The notes under the pieces: generated by a model
What the model was told of the DNA's origin: nothing
Database searches by the model: none
Seen by the model: only the letters and a program-made list of their open reading frames with translations
Part shown: in pieces, positions 9,101 through 16,905 of the stretch
Layout: the number at the start of each line of letters is the position of its first letter
Numbering within the stretch: position 1 is the first letter of the stretch
NCBI RefSeq assembly: GCF_025215075.1
Contig: NZ_JAOBTH010000015.1
Coordinates: 122-33,803, forward strand
Length of the DNA stretch: 33,682 nt
Direction: 5' to 3'
From: Tenacibaculum haliotis
GTDB taxonomy: Bacteria; Bacteroidota; Bacteroidia; Flavobacteriales; Flavobacteriaceae
Program-made: the position numbers and the translations under genes

Positions 9101-12100
9101 CGGTGAACGATATGGTTTGTTTAGAGCTCGCATCTGCATCCAAAGATATTACGGTAGTTATTCAGGTTGAAAAAAATCACAAAATTGTAGATACGCAATT
9201 AGTCCATTTAAATAATAACAAAAAATCTATTGAAATCCCTGTAAACAAAGAAGATATTGGAGGTTTTGCAATTAAATACTACTTTGTAAACTATAATTCT
9301 TTTGGCAACGGAGTTATTACTATTTCGGTTCCTAAAAAAGAAGAGTTTATTACTATTGAAACTACTACTTTTAGAGATAAACTAAAACCAGGTACTGCTG
9401 AAAAATGGAGTTTCACCATTAAAAATGATCAAAAAAATAAAGTAACTGCCGAAGTTTTAGCAAGTATGTACGATGCTTCTTTAGATGATTTTAAACCTCA
9501 TAATTGGCAATTCAACCCAATAACAACTTCTAGTTATTATTCGTATGGAAATACCGCAAATGCACAGCATAGTTTTGGAAATGAGAATTTTAGAATTTAT
9601 AACCGAAGTTATTCGAATAACCGTTATCAACATCAACAATATGATCAATTAAATTGGTTTGGGTTTAGTTTTGGTAATAATTATACAAGAACAATGATGA
9701 TGAGTAGAAGAGCTAAAACGAATGCTCCACCTGCTCCTGAAAGAATTGAAATCGTTGAAGATGAAATGGAAGTTGAAGAAACTGTCTTGGCATTTAGCGA
9801 AAGTGATTCATTAGAGGAAGTTGTAGTAACAGGTTTAGGTAATGAAAATCAAAAAAACCAAGAAAAAACAGCCTTAAAAGGGATTAAAATTCGTAAAAAC
9901 TTACAAGAAACGGCTTTCTTTTATCCGTATTTAACTACCGATAAAAACGGAGATATTACCTTTAGTTTTACAACTCCCGAAGCGTTAACAAAATGGAAAT
10001 TACAATTATTAGCACACACTAAAAAAGCACAATCTGCTGTAAAAACGTTAACAACGGTAACTCAAAAAGAGTTAATGATTACACCAAATGCTCCACGATT
10101 TTTAAGAGAAGGCGATAAAATAACATTGAGTGCCAAAATTTCGAATCTGTCAGATAAAAATTTACAAGGTATATCTCAATTAATTTTAACGGATGCTGTT
10201 ACAGGTAAAGAAATTCATCTGTTAGAAAAATCTACAAAAAATCAATCTTTTGTAGTTGATAAAAACGGAAATACGAATGTTTCTTGGAATTTAGCCATTC
10301 CAGATACTGTACAAGCCATTCAATATAAAATTGTAGCCAAAGCTGGCGATTTTTCTGATGGAGAACAAAACGTTTTACCAGTTTTATCTAACCGAATGTT
10401 GGTTACAGAAACTTTACCAATGTGGGTGCGTTCTAATCAAACAAAAACATTTACGTTAAATAAACTAAAAAACAATACCTCAACAAGTTTAAAACATCAC
10501 AAATTAACGCTAGAAGTTACATCTAATCCGGCTTGGTATGCTGTACAAGCATTGCCGTATTTAATGGAGTATCCGTATGAATGTAGCGAACAAACTTTTG
10601 CACATTATTATGCCAATACATTGGCGAGTCATATTGCTAATTCAAACCCAAGAATTAAAGAAGTTTTTAAACAATGGAAATCTTCGGATGCTTTAGTAAG
10701 TAACTTAGAAAAAAACCAGGAATTAAAATCGCTGATTATTCAAGAAACTCCTTGGTTACGTGATGCGCAATCTGAAAGTGAACAAAAAAAGCGTATTGCA
10801 TTATTATTCGATTTGAATAAAATGAAAAGTGAGCAGCAAAAAAGCATCCATAAACTAAAAAACATGCAATTGAATACTGGTGGTTTTCCTTGGTTTAAAG
10901 GAAGTGATTATGCTAATACATATATAACGCAACACATTGTTAGTGGATTTGGTCATTTAAAAAAATTAGGTATTAAAAATTTTGATGCTTCAACAAATGA
11001 AATGCTTCAAAAAGCAATTCGATTTTTAGATGAAGAAATTGTAGCACAATACAGTGATTTATTAAAACAAGCTGCAAAAATAAAAGCCACAAAAGGTGTT
11101 GTTAAATCTGATGAATATCTAAAGAAAAATCATTTAAGTTATTTTACGATTCAGTATTTATACATGCGTAGTTTTTATCCTGAAATTACATTTTCAAACA
11201 CGACTAAAGGAGCAATTAAATATTATAAAAACCAAACTGCTGCTTATTGGAATACTTATAACTTATACGCTAAAGGGCAAATAGCTTTAATTCAATTTAG
11301 AGAAGGGAATAAAACTGTTTCATCTAAAATTATCCAATCTTTAAAAGAAAATAGTATTACTTCTGACGAATTAGGAATGTACTGGAAAACGAACGTTGCA
11401 GGATATTATAATCACGAAGCTCCTATTGAAACGCAAGCTTTATTAATAGAAGCTTTTTCTGAGATTGAAAATGATACCAAAACTATTGACAACTTAAAAA
11501 TTTGGTTACTTAAAAACAAACAAACCAATAGTTGGCAAACAACCAAAGCAACTACAGAAGCGGTATATGCTTTATTGTTAAATGGAAATGATTGGCTTTC
11601 AATTACTGATATGGTTGACATAAAAATTGGAAATCAAAAAATTGAACCCACTAAGCTAGAAAACGTAAAAATTGAAGCTGGAACAGGTTATTTTAAAACT
11701 TCATGGAATGAAAATGATATAAAACCAACTATGGCAGAAGTAACGATTTCTAAAAAAGGAAACGGTATTGCTTGGGGAGGATTGTATTGGCAATATTTTG
11801 AAGATTTAGATAAAATTACATCAGCTGAAACTCCGTTAAAATTAAAGAAAAAACTATTTAAAAAGATTAATACTGATACAGGTAAAGAACTTATTGAAAT
11901 TACTGATACAACGGATTTAAAAGTTGGTGATTTAATTACCGTAAGAATTGAACTTCGATCTGACAGAGATATGGAATTTATTCATATGAAAGACATGAGA
12001 GCATCTGGTGTAGAACCAATAAATGTACTTTCGCAATACAAATGGCAAGATGGTTTAGGTTATTATCAAGCAACAAAGGATGCTGCAACAAATTTCTTTT

Positions 12101-12252
12101 TTGATCGTTTATCTAAAGGAGTCTATGTTTTTGAATACGATGTGCGCGTAAATAACTCAGGAAGTTTTAGTAACGGAATTACAACAATACAAAGTATGTA
12201 CGCTCCAGAATTTAACAGTCATTCGAAAGGAAATAGATTAATAATTAAGTAA
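6112..12252 (+). CDS. Bacterial alpha-2-macroglobulin family protein
   Basis: This 2046-residue protein starts with a signal peptide (1-20, ending IIHAQ). Residues to about 430 are helical and repeat-like. Macroglobulin domains follow; the MG2 hallmark TDRSIYRPGQTVYFK starts at 593. The A2M core is near 1260-1300 (FFYPYLTTDKNGDITFSFT). The thioester domain holds YECSEQT, a Cys-x-Glu-Gln motif with C1491 and Q1494, so the reactive thioester is probably intact. An alpha-toroid region follows, and the C-terminal domain has YKWQDGLGYYQ, typical of Bacteroidetes members. The family traps attacking proteases at the cell envelope. An Asn/Tyr/Gln-rich insert (about 1130-1240) ends in LEEVVVTG (1234-1241), a motif otherwise typical of TonB-dependent receptors. 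In many bacteria the gene is paired with pbpC; here it is not. The next gene is a small beta-barrel. Confidence 0.93.
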   Translation: MKKITPFLLLILFSSIIHAQENYNNLWDEVQKFEKDNLPKSALKVVNIIYAKAEVAKNSPQIIKALFYKSKFSLTLEEDAQLKIINQFKEQIDKSSFPTKNVLENVLANLYWQYFNQNRWNFYQRTKTSEKIDENDFRTWDLDTLFAEIHSYYQKSLANGLLLQQTDISEFSEILHIAKGSKEYRPTLFDFLAHNALKFYKTSETNITKPAYQFKIDNPKLISDAARFSTINLTSKDTVSLQLNALKIYQELINFHLKNNNLKALATVDLERLNFVNQHAAFNDKQELFLQTLKSAENNYKKQEIAELYSYKIAEIYKQQASNYKATKNEAFRFKNKEALAICNRVITQFPKSVGAKKSEALKQQIKTKALSILSEKFSPINTASRLLITYNNIDHLYFTSYRISRSQVEKLNNIYKEEERINFIKKLTTAASWNTKLRNESDYLSHTTEVIVPKLTQGNYLIVAHENENLNTTDLFATANIQVSNLALIESTDNNIKTYQVVDRNSGKPIKNAQLLLKNKEYRNRKNINQKLITDKNGFAFYKSNHTYYNVSITVSTDNDSAIFDNYYLYKHQKPTVNTQNESIKIKPFIFTDRSIYRPGQTVYFKTIFIQKKDDKSTPFTNKYVEITLNDTNGQEVKKLDLKLNEFGSASGEIVLPNNGLTGEYSFNIDESKKEESTFYNSVDFDFERDDYITTISVEEYKRPKFETDFKPVTETFKLNDSITVNGFAKAFSGANITDAKVVYRVHRKVQYPNWWYWRRPNSSSEAQEITHGESITDTTGNFAIKFKALTDESVSKESLPIFKYEITADVTDINGETRSATTIVKVGYHALTASLLINPIINKEEKQHQIKINTKNLNNEFVAANGTVKVYKLQAPENPLRKRPWNTPDYQDISEHEFRKLFPHDAYTKQEQNAVSWKKGILVFEKEFDTKKSKELIFKNIKKWTSGKYIAVLTTHDKFKQQVTDKAHFTVTSTTEKKIADNNLFFISTDKTNYSVNDMVCLELASASKDITVVIQVEKNHKIVDTQLVHLNNNKKSIEIPVNKEDIGGFAIKYYFVNYNSFGNGVITISVPKKEEFITIETTTFRDKLKPGTAEKWSFTIKNDQKNKVTAEVLASMYDASLDDFKPHNWQFNPITTSSYYSYGNTANAQHSFGNENFRIYNRSYSNNRYQHQQYDQLNWFGFSFGNNYTRTMMMSRRAKTNAPPAPERIEIVEDEMEVEETVLAFSESDSLEEVVVTGLGNENQKNQEKTALKGIKIRKNLQETAFFYPYLTTDKNGDITFSFTTPEALTKWKLQLLAHTKKAQSAVKTLTTVTQKELMITPNAPRFLREGDKITLSAKISNLSDKNLQGISQLILTDAVTGKEIHLLEKSTKNQSFVVDKNGNTNVSWNLAIPDTVQAIQYKIVAKAGDFSDGEQNVLPVLSNRMLVTETLPMWVRSNQTKTFTLNKLKNNTSTSLKHHKLTLEVTSNPAWYAVQALPYLMEYPYECSEQTFAHYYANTLASHIANSNPRIKEVFKQWKSSDALVSNLEKNQELKSLIIQETPWLRDAQSESEQKKRIALLFDLNKMKSEQQKSIHKLKNMQLNTGGFPWFKGSDYANTYITQHIVSGFGHLKKLGIKNFDASTNEMLQKAIRFLDEEIVAQYSDLLKQAAKIKATKGVVKSDEYLKKNHLSYFTIQYLYMRSFYPEITFSNTTKGAIKYYKNQTAAYWNTYNLYAKGQIALIQFREGNKTVSSKIIQSLKENSITSDELGMYWKTNVAGYYNHEAPIETQALLIEAFSEIENDTKTIDNLKIWLLKNKQTNSWQTTKATTEAVYALLLNGNDWLSITDMVDIKIGNQKIEPTKLENVKIEAGTGYFKTSWNENDIKPTMAEVTISKKGNGIAWGGLYWQYFEDLDKITSAETPLKLKKKLFKKINTDTGKELIEITDTTDLKVGDLITVRIELRSDRDMEFIHMKDMRASGVEPINVLSQYKWQDGLGYYQATKDAATNFFFDRLSKGVYVFEYDVRVNNSGSFSNGITTIQSMYAPEFNSHSKGNRLIIK

Positions 12253-12298
12253 TTTAGCCATCAAATTTAAAAGTAATACTATTTAAATAATTAAAATT

Positions 12299-12754
12299 AT
12301 GAGAAAACTATTTTTATTTATTGGTTTTTTAACCATATCAGTTTTAACAGCTAATGCACAAGATATTGCAGAAAATGCTATTGGTATCCGTTTTGGTGGA
12401 AATAACGGCTTTGGTGGTGAAGTTTCTTACCAAAGAGCTTTAGGTGATAATAACAGACTAGAAATCGACTTAGGTATTAGAAATGATTCTGGATTTAGTT
12501 CTTTCAAAGCTACAGGATTGTACCAATGGGTATGGGAATTAGAAAATCAATTTAATTGGTATGCCGGTGCCGGTGGAGGACTTGTTTCTGCTAGTGGTAA
12601 TAGTGCTATTTTTGGTGCAGGTGTAGTTGGTATTGAATATAACTTCGACATTCCTTTAGTAATTTCTTTAGATTACAGACCTGAAATTGGTTTTAGTGGT
12701 TTTTATGATGGATTTCAATCTGATTTCGGATTAGGACTTCGTTACCAATTCTAA
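12299..12754 (+). CDS. Small outer-membrane beta-barrel protein
   Basis: The 151-residue protein has a signal peptide (about 1-21, ending TANAQ) followed by alternating amphipathic strands rich in Gly and aromatic residues and a C-terminal Phe (LGLRYQF), which is typical of outer-membrane barrels. Mature size (about 130 residues) allows six to eight strands. I see no catalytic motif and cannot give a function. It lies 46 bases after the alpha-2-macroglobulin gene in the same direction, with a terminator behind it, so the two may share a transcript. Confidence 0.75.
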   Translation: MRKLFLFIGFLTISVLTANAQDIAENAIGIRFGGNNGFGGEVSYQRALGDNNRLEIDLGIRNDSGFSSFKATGLYQWVWELENQFNWYAGAGGGLVSASGNSAIFGAGVVGIEYNFDIPLVISLDYRPEIGFSGFYDGFQSDFGLGLRYQF

Positions 12755-12778
12755 AACATTTAGGATTTAACAATACAG

Positions 12779-12808
12779 GAAACCTCCAAATAATGGAGGT
12801 TTTTTTTA
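12779..12808 (+). terminator. Rho-independent terminator after the beta-barrel gene
   Basis: The stem AACCTCCA / TGGAGGTT (12781-12788 with 12794-12801) has a five-base loop and is followed by a run of eight T. It ends the plus-strand transcription unit and faces the convergent lipoprotein gene. Confidence 0.85.
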
Positions 12809-12816
12809 TGCTTTAT

Positions 12817-13332
12817 TTATTTTTTAGGAGGGTAATTCTCTAATATTTTTTCAATTATCTCTTTATAATGCACTAACCGTTCTGCTGGTTTTGTTTTTTC
12901 GTTTATCACTCCGTTAGCAATTCCCTGCCATAACAATTCATCATTTTTACTTGCTACAAAATCAATAGTTAATTCTTGATTTAATTTTTTCCGTCCGATA
13001 GGTATTCCGCCAGAAATTCCAAAGCCAACATTTCGACCACCACCTATACCTAAACCAATCGTATTTCTATTAATAGATTTACTTTCTTTTGATAAAATAT
13101 TGATATACATATCTGGATTTTCTGATAAGACCATTCCCTTTTGCTCTAACCCTTTTGTTAATTCATTTGTAATTCTCTTTACATCTAATTCATTTAAACC
13201 TTTACCTGCGTCTTCAAAAAAATTGAATGTTTTGTAAACTTCAAAAGCAGTTTTACTATCATAATCATACACTACTTTAGTAGAAGAACAGCCTATAATA
13301 AATAATACAAAAAGATATTTTAATTGTTTCAT
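12817..13332 (-). CDS. DUF4136 family lipoprotein
   Basis: The 171-residue protein starts with a lipoprotein signal (FIIGCSS, lipidated Cys15). The rest fits DUF4136: an early YDSKTAFEVYKTFNFF segment, a middle Gly-rich stretch (GLGIGGGRNVGFGISGG), then TIDFVASKNDELLWQGIANG and a C-terminal helix ending ILENYPPKK. The family is periplasmic and of unknown function. The gene stands alone on the minus strand between the beta-barrel and the M28 peptidase; the terminator at 13388-13405 separates it from the peptidase. Confidence 0.85.
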   Translation of the reverse strand: MKQLKYLFVLFIIGCSSTKVVYDYDSKTAFEVYKTFNFFEDAGKGLNELDVKRITNELTKGLEQKGMVLSENPDMYINILSKESKSINRNTIGLGIGGGRNVGFGISGGIPIGRKKLNQELTIDFVASKNDELLWQGIANGVINEKTKPAERLVHYKEIIEKILENYPPKK

Positions 13333-13381
13333 AAATAAAAAATTTAAAATGTTACCTCAATAATCATATCTTATAAAAATA

Positions 13382-13406
13382 CAAAAAACCTCGAATAATC
13401 GAGGTC
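13382..13406 (-). terminator. Rho-independent terminator after the M28 peptidase gene
   Basis: The stem ACCTCGA / TCGAGGT (13388-13394 with 13399-13405) has a four-base loop. Read on the minus strand it is followed by a run of T (TTTTTTGT), so it ends the peptidase transcript. Confidence 0.85.
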
Positions 13407-13435
13407 TTATGAAGTTAGTTAGTTGTTTTTTTGAA

Positions 13436-14428
13436 TTATTTATCAAGAACCACTCTTGTTGGCGTATCCTTACCATTAATAATACTTTCGGTTCCTTTAG
13501 CAACCGCCTGTATTGTTTGTGTAATTATAGTCATATTTAAAGTTTCAGCTTCATCCGAAACTTTATGATAATCTTTATCTACATCAATTGGCGTAGTAGA
13601 AAATGTGTGTGAAGGAACACCTAAACGCGCCAAAGAAGCATTGTCTGATCTAAAAAATAAATTGAATTTCTTATATGGATCAGGAAATAACTGATACCCG
13701 GTACCTACTAAGTTTTTTTGAATAATTTTTCCAAAATCAGAACGCTCAAAACCAGTTAACCAAGCAGTATTTGGACCAAAACTAGGTGTCTTACCAATCA
13801 TTTCTAAATTAATTCCGGCTACAAATTTAGTTGCATCAATGCCTTTTCCAAAATGTGTAGAACCTATTAAGCCCATTTCTTCAGCTGTAAAAGCAACAAA
13901 AACAATTGTTCTTTCGTTTTGTCCTTTATTTTTAAAATACTTTGCCAATGCTAAAACTCCCGTTACTCCCGATGCATCATCATTTGCTCCGTTAAAAATT
14001 AAATCTCCTTCTCCTGTTTTTTTTGTTCCTAAATGATCGTAATGTGCAGAAACTACTACATATTCATCCTTTTTACTCTTCCCTTCTAAAACCCCAATTA
14101 CATTGAACATTTTAATTCCTTTGTACTCAAAGTTCTGACGAAAAGTTGGTAATGAATTGTATTTTTTTAATCCAATTTTTTCGAATTCATTTTCAATATA
14201 CTGCGCTGCTTTCTCAATTCCTGCTGTTCCTGGCTTTCTGCCTCCCATATCATCAGAAGCTAACGTATATAAGTGCTTTCTAACAAGAGTGGAATCAATA
14301 TTAATTACGTTACTTTTATTTTTTGTTGAAACTTCGGTAGCAGCAACCTTTTTATTCTCGTTTTGTACGCTTTTACAAGATAACATAGCCATTGTTATAA
14401 AAGCCGATACATATATTACTTTTTTCAT
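13436..14428 (-). CDS. M28 family metallopeptidase, lipoprotein
   Basis: The 330-residue protein has a lipoprotein signal (AMLSCKS, Cys18) and the M28 two-zinc aminopeptidase fold. Visible site residues are HYDHLG (H129, D131), NGANDDASG (bridging Asp about 150), TAEEMGLIGS (general base E183 and ligand E184), NLEMIG (E209, where many members have Asp) and DYHKVSDE (H288). It probably releases N-terminal residues from peptides at the periplasmic face of an envelope membrane. Length is normal. It is a single-gene unit with its own terminator. Confidence 0.92.
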   Translation of the reverse strand: MKKVIYVSAFITMAMLSCKSVQNENKKVAATEVSTKNKSNVINIDSTLVRKHLYTLASDDMGGRKPGTAGIEKAAQYIENEFEKIGLKKYNSLPTFRQNFEYKGIKMFNVIGVLEGKSKKDEYVVVSAHYDHLGTKKTGEGDLIFNGANDDASGVTGVLALAKYFKNKGQNERTIVFVAFTAEEMGLIGSTHFGKGIDATKFVAGINLEMIGKTPSFGPNTAWLTGFERSDFGKIIQKNLVGTGYQLFPDPYKKFNLFFRSDNASLARLGVPSHTFSTTPIDVDKDYHKVSDEAETLNMTIITQTIQAVAKGTESIINGKDTPTRVVLDK

Positions 14429-14552
14429 CTAATTCTATTTATTTTTTTAATTTGAAATGCTAAATATAACCAATTTATTTTTTGTTCATTACTAATGAAA
14501 TAATTACTTTAAAGGCACAATTTTTGAAAGACATAATTGTTATAACTACTAT

Positions 14553-15506
14553 ATGAAACAACTATTTTTTCTATTACTATTTACAATCACTTCAATATCG
14601 GCTCAAAATTATTTGGATATTGATAATAAGATAAAAACATATCCTAAATTAATTACTGTCGATAAGTTAGCGTCAAAAATTGCTATCGATTTTAATTCTG
14701 ATGAAGAAAAAGTTAGGGCTATATTTACTTGGCTTTCCTTTAATATTCGTTATGATTTAGAAGATTTTTACAATCCGAAGCAAAAAAGGATTCGTTTTCG
14801 CTATAAAGATGAAGCTGACAAACAAATTAAAATTAAAGCAATAAAGGATAATATTGTTAAAGAAACACTGTTAAAAAGAAAAGGGGTTTGCGAGGGGTAT
14901 GCACAAACTTTTAGTAAAATATGTTCACTTTTAAATATTGAAAACGAAGTTATAAAAGGCTATGTTCGAAACTCTTATAATGATATTGGCAAAATAAAAA
15001 ACCGAACAAACCATGCTTGGAATGCTGTAAAAATAAATAATAAGTGGCTATATATTGATGCTACTTGGGCAGCAGGAGCTGTTACCAACGGAAAATGGGA
15101 GCGTTCTTTTAATGACTATTTTTTTAACATTCCTAAAGAAAAATATTTTTTTACGCACTTTCCTGAAGATGTAACATGGCAAATACGTGTAAAACGAATG
15201 CCTTTAGCAACCTTTTTTAAACAACCTATATACACTTCTTTATTTCTTAAAAAAGAATACAAACTACTAAAACCTACATCTGGAATAGTACACAGAAAAA
15301 CTGATGGTACGATTTCTTTTACACTTAAAAATGTAAACGCTAGTCTGTCTATTTATTGTGGATTTACAGGCTATAAATACGCTAAAAAACCAAAAACAAC
15401 TTTTAACAAAAACACTATAACCATTAATATAATTCCTCCTAAGAACAGTAAGGTAGTGTATTTAATTATTGACAAAGAAGTAGTATTGGAGTTTTTAATA
15501 CAATAA
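14553..15506 (+). CDS. Transglutaminase-like cysteine protease family protein, secreted
   Basis: The 317-residue protein has a signal peptide (1-18, SISAQ) and a transglutaminase-core domain with a Cys-His-Asp triad: GVCEGYAQ (C113), NHAWNAV (H154) and YIDATW (D169). The C-terminal third (about 220-317) looks like a beta-rich accessory domain. Bacterial members are thought to be periplasmic peptidases or crosslinking enzymes; the substrate is not known. It is divergent from the M28 peptidase gene (124-base gap). Its stop codon lies two bases from the stop of the convergent DUF1801 gene, inside the short palindrome 15500-15515. Confidence 0.88.
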   Translation: MKQLFFLLLFTITSISAQNYLDIDNKIKTYPKLITVDKLASKIAIDFNSDEEKVRAIFTWLSFNIRYDLEDFYNPKQKRIRFRYKDEADKQIKIKAIKDNIVKETLLKRKGVCEGYAQTFSKICSLLNIENEVIKGYVRNSYNDIGKIKNRTNHAWNAVKINNKWLYIDATWAAGAVTNGKWERSFNDYFFNIPKEKYFFTHFPEDVTWQIRVKRMPLATFFKQPIYTSLFLKKEYKLLKPTSGIVHRKTDGTISFTLKNVNASLSIYCGFTGYKYAKKPKTTFNKNTITINIIPPKNSKVVYLIIDKEVVLEFLIQ

Positions 15507-15508
15507 TA

Positions 15509-15859
15509 TTATTGTCCTCGTATTTTATATGCCTCCATTAAAACTGAAACTAATATTTCTTCATTAATCTCTTCTAAATGATAATACCGAAGAGACTTTA
15601 CTGCTTTTCTTTTTTCTGAGACCAAAAACTCATTGTGTTTTTTGAGTACTGTTTTAGAATAAAAACCTACATCAACATATCCTTTTTTAGTTGCGTTAAA
15701 ATAACAAAGTGGTTTGTTTTTTAGATAATAAAAAGGAAGTTTCCATTTATATAACAACTCTGTTTCAGAGAAATTCACCTCAATTAAAACCTGAAGATGT
15801 AATAAAATAGACCGAAATGGTTCTTCTTGTTTTAATATATATTGTTCAGCTGGTTTCAT
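15509..15859 (-). CDS. DUF1801 domain protein
   Basis: The chosen start (ATG at 15859) gives 116 residues, MKPAEQYILKQEEPFRSILL. An upstream in-frame ATG at 15925 would add 22 residues, but that extension would run across the promoter and operator of the plus-strand operon, so I prefer the shorter form. The protein fits the DUF1801/YdhG-like fold, with the KWKLPFYYLKNKPLCYF and GYVDVGF segments. The function is unknown. It is a cytoplasmic protein without signal or membrane segment. Confidence 0.83.
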   Translation of the reverse strand: MKPAEQYILKQEEPFRSILLHLQVLIEVNFSETELLYKWKLPFYYLKNKPLCYFNATKKGYVDVGFYSKTVLKKHNEFLVSEKRKAVKSLRYYHLEEINEEILVSVLMEAYKIRGQ

Positions 15860-15886
15860 CCTATAAAAATAAATTAAATATTTTAC

Positions 15887-15930
15887 TTGCCAGTGAAATA
15901 TAAAAACTTTTACTTTGTATTTCAAAGTTC
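15887..15930 (+). promoter_or_regulatory. Promoter with palindromic operator in front of the membrane protein/regulator operon
   Basis: The 17-base near-palindrome ACTTTGTATTTCAAAGT lies at 15912-15928, ten bases before the ATG at 15938. It overlaps TACTTTG, a close fit to the Bacteroidetes -7 element, with a TTG 21 bases upstream (15887-15889). The same box recurs in perfect form at 16863-16879. The likely ligand is the winged-helix regulator encoded by the second gene of this operon; this is inference. Confidence 0.6.
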
Positions 15931-15937
15931 TTTAAAA

Positions 15938-16546
15938 ATGAATTCACAAGATTATTTAAAAGACATATCAGAAATTAAAAACTTAATGAATAAATCATCT
16001 CGGTTTATTTCTTTAAGTGGTCTTTCTGGTATTATGGCTGGTATATACGCACTTATTGGATCAGCTTTTGCGTATTGGTTGGTAAACAATCATTCGTATG
16101 GTAAATTATTATTAGACGGCTGGGTTTTTAGGGTTGCTTTATTAGATTTACTCATCGTATTAGTTGCAAGTGTTGGAACTGCTGTTTTTTTAACCACTAA
16201 AAAAGCAAAAAAAAATAAAGTAAAAATCTGGGATACAACAACAAAACGTTTATTAGTAAGCTTTGTTGCGCCTTTAATTGCTGGTGGAATTTATATAATC
16301 ATTATTTTAAGTCAAGGTCGTTATGGACAAACTGGTGGATTAATGTTACTTTTTTATGGATTAGCTTTAATAAACGCTTCTAAACATACCTACGGTGATA
16401 TTAAATATTTAGGTTATACAGAAATAGTTTTAGGTTTACTTTCATCATACTTTATTGGTTATGGCTTTTGGTTTTGGGTATTAGGTTTTGGTGTTGTACA
16501 CATAATTTATGGAACTTTAATGTATTTTAAATACGATAAAAAATAA
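15938..16546 (+). CDS. Multi-pass membrane protein, first gene of the regulator/creD group
   Basis: The ATG at 15938 gives 202 residues; a frame extending to 15887 begins upstream of the operator and is unlikely. After a polar N-terminus (MNSQDYLKDISEIKNLMNKS) there are about five membrane segments (roughly 25-50, 64-88, 107-128, 135-150, 160-195). I do not recognise a catalytic motif. In Bacteroidetes similar proteins stand in front of a small winged-helix regulator and creD, as here, so a shared envelope role is inferred. The regulator start follows three bases after this stop. Confidence 0.8.
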   Translation: MNSQDYLKDISEIKNLMNKSSRFISLSGLSGIMAGIYALIGSAFAYWLVNNHSYGKLLLDGWVFRVALLDLLIVLVASVGTAVFLTTKKAKKNKVKIWDTTTKRLLVSFVAPLIAGGIYIIIILSQGRYGQTGGLMLLFYGLALINASKHTYGDIKYLGYTEIVLGLLSSYFIGYGFWFWVLGFGVVHIIYGTLMYFKYDKK

Positions 16547-16548
16547 TT

Positions 16549-16845
16549 TTGAAAAACATTATTTTACATATTAACAAAGCTTTTGACCATAGAATACGAC
16601 TCGGAATCATGTCTATTCTTATGGTAAATGAATATGCTGAATTTACCACTTTAAAAGAATTATTGGGTGCTACAGATGGTAATTTAGCTAGCCACACCAA
16701 AGCTTTAGAAAAAGTTGAATTTATTAGAATAGAAAAACAATTTATTGGACGAAAACCAAATACGCGATATTATGCAACTGATACTGGTAAACAAGAATTT
16801 AAGAAACACATTGAAGCTTTAGAAAAGCTCATTAAAAATAAATAA
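16549..16845 (+). CDS. Winged-helix transcriptional regulator (ArsR/MarR-like)
   Basis: The 98-residue protein begins with TTG directly behind the stop of the upstream membrane protein gene; no better ATG precedes the HTH, since the first in-frame Met (residue 20) lies inside helix 1. The fold is a minimal winged helix: AFDHRIRLGIMSILMVN, then TTLKELLGATDGNLASHTKALEK (recognition helix) and the wing IGRKPNTRYYATDTGKQEF. No effector domain or metal site is visible. Two copies of one palindrome flank its operon (15912-15928 and 16863-16879), so autoregulation and control of creD are likely. Confidence 0.85.
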   Translation: MKNIILHINKAFDHRIRLGIMSILMVNEYAEFTTLKELLGATDGNLASHTKALEKVEFIRIEKQFIGRKPNTRYYATDTGKQEFKKHIEALEKLIKNK

Positions 16846-16862
16846 TATTTTTTTACACCCCT

Positions 16863-16879
16863 ACTTTGAAATTCAAAGT
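16863..16879 (+). promoter_or_regulatory. Perfect palindromic operator in front of creD
   Basis: ACTTTGAAATTCAAAGT is a perfect 8+1+8 inverted repeat placed 26 bases before the creD start. It shares TACTTTG, TTCAAAGTTCTTT and the following AAA with the box at 15912-15928. It overlaps a -7-like TACTTTG. It is the likely binding site of the upstream winged-helix regulator. Confidence 0.65.
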
Positions 16880-16905
16880 TCTTTTAAACAACAAAAACAA
16901 AAGTT

